A stretch of 64,000 nucleotides of DNA from Solea solea (GCF_958295425.1 NC_081154.1:9171341-9235340), one strand, 5' to 3'. Shown: positions 50,166-61,439, numbered from the stretch's first letter. The notes: a model not told the origin generated them from the letters alone. A program made the numbers and translations.

Positions 50166-53100
50166 ATGTCTTCACTCCTCAAGGTGGACAATGAAATCAA
50201 AACCAAGGTAAGGCTTGGTTCTCGGTAACCGCAAGTTGTGATTAAACGACGTGTTGTTGTTTTCATTCGCTCGCTAGCATGTTACCCACATTTTGTAGCA
50301 CGATGTGAGCGGCTAATCGCGGCTAACCGGCCGGTTTCCCGCCTGTAACCGTTTATCTGTCATATCTCCCGACACGTACTGTGTCACACTGACATTAAGC
50401 AACATGGAGGATGAGGGAAAATCAATATGACAGAACGCCAAGTTAAAGGAATTGCTACTTTTGTGTTGACCACATGCCATAAAAGCAGGCCTTTAGCTGC
50501 CAATGTAGCTTCAGTCTACCGGCGTTAATGTACTATATTCAAAATCGTCTTTATCAGCTAATGTCATAGCAACTGTCAATCCATATACACACACTTAAAT
50601 ATACTACTGAAGCCTGGATATATACACACAAACTAGTGTACTCATTAACCCAACATATATAATGGCTTACGTGCCTATAAAACTACACTAGATAGAAAGA
50701 TAGATAGATACTTTATTCATCTCACAGAGAAATTCACAATACACTAGAAACTACAACACATGTATACCACACATTTAAGAGTGCAATTAAACTAACCATA
50801 TAAGGAGGAAATATAATAAATAATGTAATTCAAACAAATCATAGGAGCTGTTTCTCAAGAGAACCCCGTCTATAGAAATAAATGCTTAAACCTGAAATTG
50901 GTTGTGGTCCAGTGGCTTCTAACCGAGTTTAGTTTGTTATGCTTTTGGCCACTCTGATATTTGGATTTTCATCTCATCTGTTTGCAGGTTGATGCTTTCA
51001 GGGAACGTATCACTGCAGAAGTAAGTATCGCCTATCTTGTACAAGGTGTTTTGTCCACTCCATTATATGTAATTATTCAAACAGTTAATTTTAAATGTTT
51101 TCATCTCTCTCAGGCAGAGGATCTAGTCGCAAATTTTTTCCCAAAGAAGTTACTGGAACTTGATCAGTTTCTGAAGGTGAGTGGAATGTTGATTAGACAA
51201 AATGAACTGTTAGGGATGGGAATTGGTTTAGGTATTGGTCTGATACTGACCGACAAATGTGTTGTTAACAGCTTCATAGTTGATAAATGGTCTAAAATGA
51301 CTGTATCTAACTAATATCGTTAGATACTCAAGTTTGTTCGGTATCTGACACATTACACAAAAGATTGTATTGTACCATCCCTATTAACTGTGATCTTGAT
51401 TAGGTTTGGGCAAAATGGATTGAATTCTCTAACGTGTCATTTTATAGAAGCCAAAGACATTAGTTGACAATGAAAATTCATTTGCAGCTGATTTGGCATT
51501 GAAACATGGATGAGAAGTTTTCAGTACATCTTTATTTTCAAATGTCTGTAGTCTCATAGTGCTTATCGTCACATCACCCAACCCTAATTCCGTCAAGGCA
51601 CAAAGTTAGTATAATTTGTGAAGATGTAAATATAATTTGTGTCGTTTTTCAGGACCCAGTCATAAACATCGTTGAGCTGAAGGAGATTCACTCAGAGATA
51701 AAGCTGACTGTGCCGGACCCCATCTTGTTGTCAAACCTGCATGACGGACTAGATGCGGTGAGGCTTCACATTCAAGGTTAACTAAATCCCCATGTGTCAC
51801 ACTGTAATTGTAATGTACGAAATGGTGCCTGACACTGTTTTTATTTGTTGTATAGCAAAATGCCAAAAAAAGGAAACTGGAGGATGGAGGTGGGGAGGAC
51901 ACGGGTGAGTATTGAACTATTATGTAGGTTAAATGGATGTAAAGCAGTGGAAAACTGTTCGCTTGACATAGCAAACTGTATACACAAACACAATTATAAT
52001 TAAATTGCAAAGTCAAAATCAAAATTGTGGATTTAAAATCCGCCCTTTCATTGAAGACTGCATACCAAGTTAACATTACATTACATTACATTACATGTCA
52101 TTTAGCAGACGCTTTTATCCAAAGCGACTTACAATAAGTGCATTTAAACATTTGGGTACAAATAAGAGCTAGAAGTAAGTAAGAGCTTCAGGTAAATCAA
52201 ACTATGAAGTGCTAGTCATAAGTGCGATATATATAGTATTTTTTTATTTATTTTTTTTATTTATTTTTTTTTTTTGTCGTTGTCGTTATCGTCTTAGTCG
52301 AGCCATCTGATATGTTTTTATTTAAGTTCCTTTCTACCTCTCTGTCTTCGTATTCCAGTGACTGGCACCAAGGTCTTCGTCATGCCTGGCGGGATGATGA
52401 AGAGCAACGGAATCCTTGTAGATCTGATTGAAAAGGTCAAGCCAGAGATTAGGACACTCATAGAGAAATGTAACACGGTAAGTAATGTCTTCAACCATGG
52501 ACAAAGCTCCTGCATCAGCCATTCATTTCAGTCATTTATTGCTTTAAGGATAAAGTGTCAGTTCTAATCCGTCTTCTTTTCATCTGCAGGTCAAAATGTG
52601 GGTTCAGCTGCTCATCCCAAGGATAGAGGATGGCAACAACTTCGGTGTGTCGATCCAGGAGGAGACGGTCGCTGAACTCAGAACAGTTGAAGGGGAGGCA
52701 GCATCTTACCTCGACCAGATATCAAGGTTTTTTAGAAATTCTTCTTACCCTGTATTTTTAAGTTGTGAAGCTGGAGCTACATTAGAATTGCTTATCAGCT
52801 GCATCTGAATCTGTTGGTCTATGTGTTGATTTGTAATTTACCCTTTTACATGAGTCCATATTTTCTGCCTCCACTTGCAGATACTACATCACAAGAGCAA
52901 AGTTGGTTTCTAAAATAGCAAAATATCCACATGTGGTAAGTAGAAACAATTAAGACACAAATGTGAAAAATACAGAATGCAGTGGGAGAAAAAAAAGTCT
53001 TGATGACACTGAAAAAGTTGTGTCGTTTAGTCATGAGTGTACAAATATAAAACAAACTCACAATTATTTATTATCATAAACGTAACAGTGCAACCTCGTG

Positions 53101-53604
53101 ACCTGTAATGAAATTCTCAGACACAGCGTCAACTCATCTTAGCATGAAAATAGATATAAAAATGGGGACACACAATTCAGCAATGGTTAAATAATTGTTT
53201 TAGAGAAATAAGAAAAACACTGAATTTTACATAAGGCTGAGTAACAGTGCCCTCTGTAGGCCTAAATGGTAATTAGTTAAGGTGGGTCTGAGCTGTGTTT
53301 TTTTTTTTATCGGTTTTCACATGTAGATTTGTTTTTAGGAGGACTATCGGCGCACAGTGACTGAGATCGACGAGAAGGAATACATCAGTCTTAAGATCAT
53401 AGTTTCGGAGCTCAGAAATCAATACGTACGTTGTCTTTATTCTTCATATTTTTATCCATTCAAGTTTTGCTCTATTTTGATATGATTGTAACAACCCCCT
53501 TTTTTTTTTTCTTTTCAATGAAGGTAACGTTACATGACATGATCCTGAAGAATATTGAGAAGATCAAAAGGCCTCGAAGCAGTAATGCTGATGCACTGTA
53601 CTGA
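50166..53604 (+). CDS. psme3: Proteasome activator complex subunit 3 (PA28-gamma / REG-gamma), ten coding exons
   Basis: Exons: 50166-50207, 50988-51020, 51114-51176, 51653-51757, 51856-51904, 52359-52477, 52590-52726, 52881-52935, 53339-53425, 53524-53604. The phases close to 771 nt, 256 aa (human 254). Visible: AEDLVANFFPKKLLELDQFL helix; variable loop with nuclear-localisation KKRKLED (exon 5); TGTKVFVMPGG; the activation-loop region RIEDGNNFGVSIQEETVAEL, invariant with mammals; and the C-terminal helix DMILKNIEKIKRPRSSNADA ending LY. It forms a heptameric ring on the 20S proteasome in the nucleus and promotes ubiquitin-independent breakdown of short or unstructured proteins. Exon 7 ends in an unusually poor donor (AG|GTTTTT); its position is fixed by the next exon restoring the SRYYITRAK reading. 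Confidence 0.96.
50689..50850 (-). mobile_element. GATA-tailed retroposon in psme3 intron 1
   Basis: The sequence AGATAGATAGATACTTTATT then CATCTCACAGAGAAATTCAC equals the 3' end of the insert at 29023-29223, in the same orientation. The remainder diverges. No clean target duplication was found. Confidence 0.75.
51211..51383. mobile_element. Small MITE in psme3 intron 3
   Basis: TAGGGATGG (51211-51219) and CCATCCCTA (51375-51383) are exact inverted ends. AACTGT stands immediately left and, two bases away, on the right, possibly the remains of a target duplication. No coding sequence of its own. Confidence 0.55.
52069..52220 (-). mobile_element. Fish SINE 3' segment in psme3 intron 5, minus strand
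   Basis: An ATTAC repeat (52075-52096) followed by GTCATTTAGCAGACGCTTTT and ATCCAAAGCGACTTACAATA is the reverse complement of the SINE tail at 47190-47240. It continues rightward in sequence typical of a longer fish repeat (GTGCATTTAAACATTTGGGT). Confidence 0.75.
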
Positions 53605-54191
53605 TGATCATATAGCCGTCAGTTCACCCTGCCCCACATCTGCCACAGCCCGTTCCCCCCCATCCACCTCATGCCTGTTGAGCTACAGTAGCCTGTCCCT
53701 GTTCCACAGGATTACAACTAGACATTCACCAACTTCAACACAATCAATTTACCCCTGTATAAAAACATTGCTTCATTAGATAGACACAGATATCACACAT
53801 TTCTCATCTTTTTTTTTTTGTTTTGTTTTGTTTTAATAGTAAAATATTTTTCTTGTTTTAAACCATTTGAAGATAAAGATATCCTCTATGGGGAAAGGGA
53901 TTATAAACAACAATGTATTTTTTAATTTTAATTAAACGTTTTGTCCTCGGAACTTTGTGACATTGCTTCATTTATGGCTCTTAAGAAATTATTTTAATGT
54001 TCGTTCGATGCCCACTGTTTCAGTGAATGTTAACTGTTACTTTTTTGGATGATTTTCTCTGAACACTGTCTGTACGTTGCATAGTATAGGCATTACAAAT
54101 ATGATGATTAAGCTGCTCATAGATCCACAGATTTACCGGTTTTCACTGAGGTCACCGAAGCATCACCTATGTTGAGGCATTGACTTTGTTG

Positions 54192-54197
54192 AATAAA
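54192..54197 (+). terminator. Poly(A) signal AATAAA for psme3
   Basis: The canonical AATAAA lies 590 bp after the stop codon. An earlier weaker ATTAAA lies at about 53932, so alternative ends are possible. Confidence 0.5.
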
Positions 54198-54253
54198 ACA
54201 TTTTTTGATAAATACTTTGAATATTTTGCCATTTGTGTAAAATAGAATATAAA

Positions 54254-54331
54254 TAGACATGAATATCAGGGTTAGTATATAGATATCTATATATATATAT
54301 ATATATACACTAACCCTGATATTCATGTCTA
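54254..54331. repeat. Perfect 23-bp inverted repeat with TA-rich spacer
   Basis: TAGACATGAATATCAGGGTT+AGT (54254-54276) is matched exactly in reverse complement at 54309-54331. The 32-bp spacer is itself TA-rich and self-pairing, so the whole could fold as one hairpin. It stands about 60 bp after the psme3 poly(A) signal. Confidence 0.9.
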
Positions 54332-54777
54332 TATATCTATATATCTATATATATAGATAGATACGCAAACACAGATTCATAGACTTTAGTCATGCAGTTA
54401 AATAATAGTTCTATGGCACTGCTCCAATGGGAAGCAATGTTTCCTCTTCACCTGCAGATGTCACTGTGACATCTATGCATCACTTACTACTTTATCTAAA
54501 ACAGCTGGATGACTAAATTCACAAATGAAGATTCAAGCAAATCTCTGATTCCTGTAAAATGTGCAATCCCCTAAAGACCCAAAGAAAGAGTAGCAAGAAT
54601 GAGTCATCTGCAAAATTGGGGTGTGCTACAGTTTTTTTACAGTGTTTATCTTATCATCCTTTCTATATCCACTTTATATCAGAGGATTTAAAAGGAGCAC
54701 ACCTAGCTATTCTTTTGATTAGATTAGAAATGAAAAACACTTCTCAAAGTTGGATCACATGGAGTGACCTAAATGCC

Positions 54778-54832
54778 TTATTGTAAGTCCCTTTGGATAA
54801 AGGCGTCTGCTAAATGACATAATGTAAATGTG
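54778..54832 (+). mobile_element. Fish SINE 3' tail fragment
   Basis: TTATTGTAAGTCCCTTTGGA then TAAAGGCGTCTGCTAAATGA matches the tail of the SINE at 47085-47244 in the same orientation. No tRNA-like head precedes it, so it is 5'-truncated. Confidence 0.75.
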
Positions 54833-56059
54833 CAAAGGCCATAATAATTTGAAGCAAATCTGATCCATTTATAGGCTAAATGTATATCAATTAGCAATAT
54901 TTGCTAAATGTTTGTCTGTCGTGTATAAAAGGCCATTACAGTAGCGTGAAAAGACGTGTAAGTCTACAAGTGTAGAAGTTTTATCAACAGAATAAAGTAT
55001 CAAAAGTCTTTGATGCACAGAAAATAATATATTATTATATTATAATTGTGGCTGATGTATACATCATAAGTAGCATTTTACTGCTCTATCTGGATTATCA
55101 ACATGCAATTAAAGCATGTTACTGAACACATACTGAATTCTCGTAAACAAGGTTTTTGCTGCCGTGGGCCATTATTGTGGCTGCTGTTTTCCCCCGATGG
55201 AATCACACTGATAAGATTAGCGTTGTCAGTAAAAACAGAAAAACATCCAGTGTGAGCTTTCATAAATGTAAACCAACGTAAACAGGGCGTTGTTGCTCAA
55301 TGTCTTTGACGTAGTTGTAGTGCCTGCTGTGATAAGCGCAGGGAAAGGGTTCAGGGCCTCACGGAGATTACAAGGTTTAAAAGGAGACTTGGGAATCTCT
55401 CTCTCACAACCACGTTTGTTATGTCATCGAGCGGTCTCACTTTTCGCTCTCAACTTGACCCTGTCTGCTGTGCTGCATGACAGCATCATTTCAGAATAAC
55501 TCGGTTTTATTTTTATTATTTGTAAATTAGGACAAAATTAGGACGTTGTTTTTTTTTTCTCAATTCACTGAGATGAGTCATCTATAATGCGCAGCTCTTC
55601 AGATCTCAGTACCATACATGCAAAGGAAAACAACACGTGTTGTCTGCAGCACTCTTTGCCCCTTGACCCTCTGCGTCTGTTTTTCAAAAGCTCAGAGCTG
55701 TGGTGAAAGGTGGTGTCACTCTGTGGGACGCCTGAGTGACAGGAGCATGCTCGGGTTAATGTTTAATAGTTGTTCCTTCCAGAGAATTAATCAGTTTCAG
55801 GCTGAGACATTCAGAGAAACCCTTGCACTTAAAAAAAACCAAACACGACTCTTTCTTTTAATTTAAAGCAACCTTTTTTCTTTCTTTTTAAAAAAATTAT
55901 TATTGAAATTTTAATTACATTTGAATAACACATTTACATCATACTGTGTGTTTATTGTGTGTGGTAAAACATATAAACAAACAAGAAAAAACATCTCCAG
56001 GTGAAAAATAACACATTTCTCAGTCAAGATGGTCATAACAATAGATAAAAAGGTCTTTT
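54833..56059. other. psme3-g6pc spacer
   Basis: No gene or RNA is recognised. AT-rich with poly-T/A runs. The open frames are short and without family resemblance. Confidence 0.5.
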
Positions 56060-56065
56060 TTTATT
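56060..56065 (-). terminator. Poly(A) signal AATAAA for the minus-strand g6pc copy
   Basis: AATAAA on the minus strand about 200 bp beyond the stop codon of the minus-strand glucose-6-phosphatase gene. Confidence 0.5.
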
Positions 56066-56262
56066 AACACGAGTGGCTCTTTTCTTTACCTTCTACTACC
56101 ACATGGAAAGCTGAGTTAAGTATCTGGCATATGCAGACATTAAAGTGGTTTTCATCTTACCATCTAACTTCTGGTGAGCAACATTGAATACATATTCCAG
56201 ATGAAATCCAGACCTGACACAATAACCTCTGAGATAATGTCCAGAACGCCGTCTAAACCTTC

Positions 56263-58384
56263 TCACAAGTTCTTTTCTTCTTTCCCACCGTTGCACACTT
56301 TGCAGAGAGCCCACGGCACCAGAGTGGTTGGGATTAAAAGTGCAGCTACATTCTTTCCAAAGGACAGTGTATAGAAAATCCCGTGGTTTTCAGAGGAGAA
56401 TGTCCATGTATTTAACAGCTGAAGCAGGAACAACGACAAAATAATGCATCCTAACTTGAAAGCAGCACTTGTTTTCTTGATTCCTGCGTGAAACGGTGAG
56501 TGCAGGCCCAGGCCCAGACCGAACAGGGTGCCCATGTTACGCAGGAGGCTGGCAAAGGGCGTGCTGTCCATGTGGACCCACTCGGGCCTGATGCACCTCT
56601 TTTGGGCTTTCTCCAGGGTCCACAGCAGGTCCACGCCCACAGATTTGAGCAAGAGGTAGAAGCCGATGGCGAAGGAGGTCAAGAATAGAGTGGTGAAGAA
56701 GTATGTCCTCATGCTGGCGCTGTAGATCCGTTTCTCCTTGGAGACGACCACAGCTACTGAAATGCCTGACACAAGAGAGGAGAGTCAATCAAATGTGAAA
56801 CCACATCTCCAAAACAGATCCCCTCATCTGTAAGTAAAAGTAGTAATTCATTCAAACATATAGCAGATTTTACTGAAGCAAAAGTACATAACTGTCATCA
56901 GAAAATGTCTTGTATTTATTATATTTGTTGTATTTATTAATTTTCTCATAAATTAAGAGATACAATTCAATATAATATGAAGCAGAGTTGCCTAAAAAAC
57001 CCTTTATTTTATTAGTAAAATCATACGTAATAAGGCACAGTCAAACACAACCAAAATAAAACACTAACCGGTAACTTCACTGAAATATACAGGATAAAAT
57101 ATCCACATTACAAACACTGATTTGACCCAGGTTAAGTTTTAAGTCCATATGGAAAGTATTGGTTTGTTTATACTGGAATAACAGCGTATTGGATTTCATG
57201 TAATACTTTCTATCACTGAAAATGCACAAGATTGATCCGTCTCTTATATACAGATACAAATCTTGAACTACGAGACTAACCTGTAATGACTCCAGCAACA
57301 ACCTGGTGTGGGAAGTGTGCAGCCATGTAGACCCTTGACATGCAGACCACCAGCTCCACCAGGCCGAACAGCATCCACAGGCTGATCTGCAGGAATCTGA
57401 CAGTGGACCATGATCATGAGCGCATCAGGAGGTTTCGAGACAACGGAAGAAGGAATGACTTCTATGAGCACACACTCACTTGTACAGTAACGGGGGGCAT
57501 CGATTCTCTCTTGCAATAGCGAGTAGCGCTGTTATCATCACAAACCAGACGCCAGCTGCCCCCATAGCATGACCTGAAGGACTTCCTGCAGGAACAGACA
57601 TACTGAGTACGCTTAATGTGAAGGTAGTACAGTCTAAATGGAAGTGATATAATGAAGAGTAAATAAGATGGATAGATTACCATTGTGATGAACCACTAGG
57701 CTGTAGCTATATTATTTCTATTAATCCTAATTCATTCTGGATTAATCTGATTATTATTTTATCAGGATCAAAATGCACACACTAAACCATGACTGGACAG
57801 GAGGTGTAATATAAATTCAGCATCAGAATCAGCACCAAAGGCCAAAGGTTCTGTAGTTTATAACCAATTTATCACATTTGAGATTCATCTAAAGGAAGTG
57901 CACCTAAGATTGTAGGTCAAGTCTTCTCATTTCAACTGTCAAATACCTGGTCCAGTCTCACATGTGATGGGGAACTGCTGCAGAGGAGGGACTGCTCCTC
58001 CTCCATAGAACTGCGTCTCATGAACCCACCAGTAGGGTCTCTCCCCAGAAAGAACCCTGCCAAGAAACCAAAAATCAAACAACTCGACCGGCTTCTCTTT
58101 ATGTTTACTTATTCTCCTTCCTTTCCTTTTTTGGGTGACCGGATTTGTCACATTTGAATAGATTACCATTTCAGCACCAAGTTGAGCCAATCGCCGATGA
58201 CAGCGACCCAGATGAGCCTGAGCGCCGTGTCCCTCCGCAGGTGAAACCACACTGGGAACAACCAGAAGTACGCGGTGTGCAGATCGGCCACTGTGGACGC
58301 CAGATTAAACAAGCCCTCGTAGCTGCTGTATCTGCTCTGCAGATGGATCGCCAGCTCGACCCCCCAGCTCTGGAAAAGATCCAT
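56263..58384 (-). CDS. g6pc1: Glucose-6-phosphatase catalytic subunit, copy A (minus strand), five exons
   Basis: Exons (minus): 58167-58384, 57947-58056, 57480-57585, 57281-57396, 56263-56765; 1053 nt, 350 aa (human G6PC1 357). The five-exon layout matches vertebrate G6PC genes. Acid-phosphatase signature residues are all present: KWVLSGERP (Lys and Arg), GSPSGHAMG (PSGH His), and [16 protein letters not shown] (Arg and the His nucleophile). The protein hydrolyses glucose-6-phosphate in the ER lumen, the last step of gluconeogenesis and glycogen breakdown. Odd points: the last 70 residues are strongly diverged from copy B and human ([10 protein letters not shown] in place of DSxKPP), the C-terminus EKNL lacks the full KKxx retrieval motif, and the Asn-glycosylation site after the second signature region is gone. 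It is probably functional but diverging, one of a tandem teleost pair. No TATA box was seen upstream. Confidence 0.93.
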
Positions 58385-59217
58385 GGTATCACAGCCTCGA
58401 CCTGAGAGCCTGAGAGTGATGCTCCGAGTCTGCAGTGTTCGGTCTTTCTTGTTGGTTCGGTTGAGGCCAGGTTCAGTCCCCTCTGCTCAGCCACCGTGTG
58501 ATCCCCATTGGACTTTACTCAAGGCTAGCACATTTGTTTACCTTTTGGGATAGTACAGACAGGTTCCGTAACCTTTACACCCCTGAGGCCTCCGAGTCCA
58601 AAATCCATCATTATGGAAATCAGAAAGTTCACCCAATTGAAGGAACCCTTTTTTTCTTTCATGAATCAATAATAAATAGTCCTATTCCCACACTTTATCC
58701 AACTGCTGATGAAATCATTTGATTTTGGTTCACAGTTGATCTTCCGTGACACATTAATGACGATGCAGTTTTTTTTCTTCTTCGTATTTGTCCTCGTGCC
58801 ACACAACCAACATCACGACTGAGTAGTATTGTGTGCTCGACCTACAACCCTGCCAATGTCCTTTCTCTGTAGTATCACAAACTATCTACTCTCTCAATCC
58901 AAACAAATAATTTAATCATTGGTCTCGTCACATGTTCCAGACAGAACGGTGTTTTCACCAAATCAAATTCAATTGACGTCTTGTTTTCCCGCTATCTTTT
59001 CCACTTGTTTGTGTGACAAAGCTCCCAAACTCTGTGTTTTATTGCATACTGTATGTGCAAGGTCCAAAGATCAGCCATGAGCATGCGTTTGGGTAGTGGG
59101 TCCCTCTGGTATAAAACCAACCGGCTGTGCTGCTGATAGCAACAGTCTCTTTCCTTTTTTTTGTCTAAGTCACTAACTCTTCATCAGCCTGAGAGTTCTC
59201 CTCTGCTTCAGGCGAAG
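58385..59217. promoter_or_regulatory. Shared divergent promoter interval of the two g6pc genes
   Basis: 833 bp separate the two start codons, which face away from each other. Visible candidate sites: a reverse CCAAT box (58507-58511), a FOXA/FOXO-type TGTTTAC (58535-58541) and a CRE-like TGACGTC (58974-58980). These site types match known control of G6PC by insulin/FOXO1, glucagon/cAMP and liver factors, but here they are sequence matches only. The plus-strand gene has a TATA box; none is seen for the minus-strand gene. Confidence 0.6.
59110..59116 (+). promoter_or_regulatory. TATA box of g6pc copy B
   Basis: TATAAAA stands 102 bp before the ATG at 59218, giving a 5' UTR of about 75 bases if transcription starts some 25-30 bp downstream. 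Mammalian G6PC1 also has a TATA-type promoter. Confidence 0.75.
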
Positions 59218-60984
59218 ATGCTCGACGCTGTCATGGACGCCGTGCAAGGTTTTGGGGTGAGCAGCACCCACTACCTGCAGACCAACTACTCCAATTCCCA
59301 GGGCCTTTTCCTCTGGGTGTCCTGGGCAGCAGACCTCAGGAACACCTTCTTCATCTTCTTCCCACTTTGGTTTCACCTGCGGTCCTCAGTGGGCATCAAG
59401 CTCATCTGGGTGGCAGTGATCGGCGACTGGTTGAATTTGGTGTTTAAATGGTAAATTAATGTAAACGATGTGACATTTTGAGTAGTTTTCACTTTTTCCA
59501 TACAGTCTAACTTAAGTGCATGTTCCCGTTCCTTGTGTTCCTCAGGATTCTGTTTGGGGAAAGGCCGTACTGGTGGGTCCATGAGACACCGTATTATGCA
59601 AACACAGTCCCTCCTCACATCGAGCAGTATCCCATGACCTGTGAGACTGGGCCAGGTGAGAAATGCCACCTTTATTTTTGGCTGGATTTGCCCATTTGCA
59701 AGCAAATAACAGCTGCTTGTGTCCCTATGTACAATTTCGCGATGTAATAATAATAACATTTAAATTAGCCACTGACATCTACCCGCTCTGTTTGTTTTCT
59801 CCAGGTAGCCCCTCTGGACATGCTATGGGCGCCGCAGGCGTCTACTACACCCTGGTGACCTCCATCCTCATGGTCATGACCAGCAAGAAGAAACATGGAA
59901 GCAAGAAATCCACCAACGCCGAGTGGTGAGTGATATTTTTTTCGTCTTCAGAGAGAGGGAGAGAGAGAATGTACAAAAACCTAATATTGCTCCATTGTGA
60001 GGGTTGTTTACCATTTTCTACCACTCAAAGCTTATCTTCCTTGGACACATTATCTGTGCTGTGGTTGATCATTGACTCCGGAGAAGTGTTGGATGGAAAG
60101 GGGTTTACATAAGAGTTGTTTTGACGTCCAGCTTGAGTGCTCATGATAAGCAAAGGACAACTGTGTTAACCACTGTAGTGTCTGGATAGTCTTCGTTGGA
60201 TTGAACAACATCATTTACAAACGTGTTTAAATGTATGTTTTCGACAGGTATTTGAAGGCCGTTCTGTGGACGCTGTTTTGGGGAGTGCAGGTGTGCGTGT
60301 GTCTCTCCAGGGTCTTCATCGCTGCCCACTTTCCCCACCAGGTCATTGCTGGTGTCATCACAGGTCAGTGTGCACATGTTTTCATTCATAGTTTCATTAG
60401 ACGAGGAAATAACACATTAGAGTTAAGTGTTAAGCATAGTTGCAGGAGTCAAAGTTGACCTGGGACTTGCTTTGTCCTTAGGTATGATCGTCGCTGAGGC
60501 CTTCAACAGAACACAGTGGATCTACGGCGCCAGCATGAGGCAATACTTCTACACCACGCTCTTCTTGACTTCGTTCGCCGTCGGCTTCTACCTCCTGCTC
60601 AAAGCGGTGGGTGTGGACCTGCTGTGGACCCTGGACAAAGCTCAGAAGTGGTGCATCCGGCCCGAGTGGGTCCACCTGGACAGCACACCCTTCGCCAGCC
60701 TCCTGCGCAACATGGGCACCCTGTTCGGTCTGGGCCTGGGCCTGCACTCGCCACTCTACACCGAGACCAAAAAGAGCAGCAGCAGGTTGGTCACAGCAGG
60801 ATGCGTCATCAGCTCTCTGCTCCTGCTGCACTTGTTTGACTCCTTCAAGCCTCCCACCCACACCGCAGTCCTCTTCTACCTGCTGTCCTTCTGCAAGAGT
60901 GCCACCGTGCCTCTGGTCACCGTCAGCATCATCCCCTACTGTGTGAACGGAGCTCTGTGCCTGCAAAACAAAAAGGGAGTTTGA
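59218..60984 (+). CDS. g6pc1: Glucose-6-phosphatase catalytic subunit, copy B (plus strand), five exons
   Basis: Exons: 59218-59450, 59546-59655, 59805-59925, 60248-60363, 60482-60984; 1083 nt, 360 aa. The start at 59218 aligns best with mammalian G6PC1 ([13 protein letters not shown] against FGIQSTHYLQVNY); the next ATG (59233) is possible. Signature residues intact: [34 protein letters not shown]. The C-terminal half keeps the conserved DSFKPP and [16 protein letters not shown], and the end NKKGV is a good KKxx ER-retrieval signal. The Asn sequon after YY (human NTS) is NTV here, so glycosylation at that place is lost. It sits head to head with copy A, with TATA box, and is the more conserved of the two. 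Confidence 0.95.
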
Positions 60985-61424
60985 GCGATGAACTTTTGAT
61001 TGTAGAGACTTATGAACGTGTAGTTTCTTCCAGGTCATGTTTTCATCATTTAAGTGATCCTCAGAAGAAGAGCGGAAGAGATCAATTGGAAATGGTCACC
61101 GGTGCCATTTGGACACTGAACTCTGTGAGCAAGTGTGACCACGAGCGAAGACGCTAACCAGGTCACCCAGCATCACCTCCAAAGATCTACTCTCAAATTA
61201 GAAAAAATATTATGATTGCAGTTGTTTCAGAGCCCGGGAAAAAGGACAAGCAATGAACACATGAGTGTAAATAAGTGACTTCTTACCTGCAGTTTGTTGT
61301 GTTGAACCTCAGTTTGAGGGCAATGAAACACTCACAACATTGTTGCTATTGCAAGTGTAAAAACATTATATATTTCTAATGTTATAGAAAATATTTTTTT
61401 GAAATGTGTTTGTGAATATTTTTT

Positions 61425-61430
61425 AATAAA
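61425..61430 (+). terminator. Poly(A) signal AATAAA for g6pc copy B
   Basis: AATAAA lies 440 bp after the stop codon in an A/T-rich setting. Confidence 0.6.
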
Positions 61431-61439
61431 ATATTATAA

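Noticed and set aside
60478..61038. 186-codon minus-strand frame opposite g6pc copy B exon 5
   Set aside because: It is the shadow of a well-conserved exon on the plus strand; the amino acids follow the complementary codons of the phosphatase.
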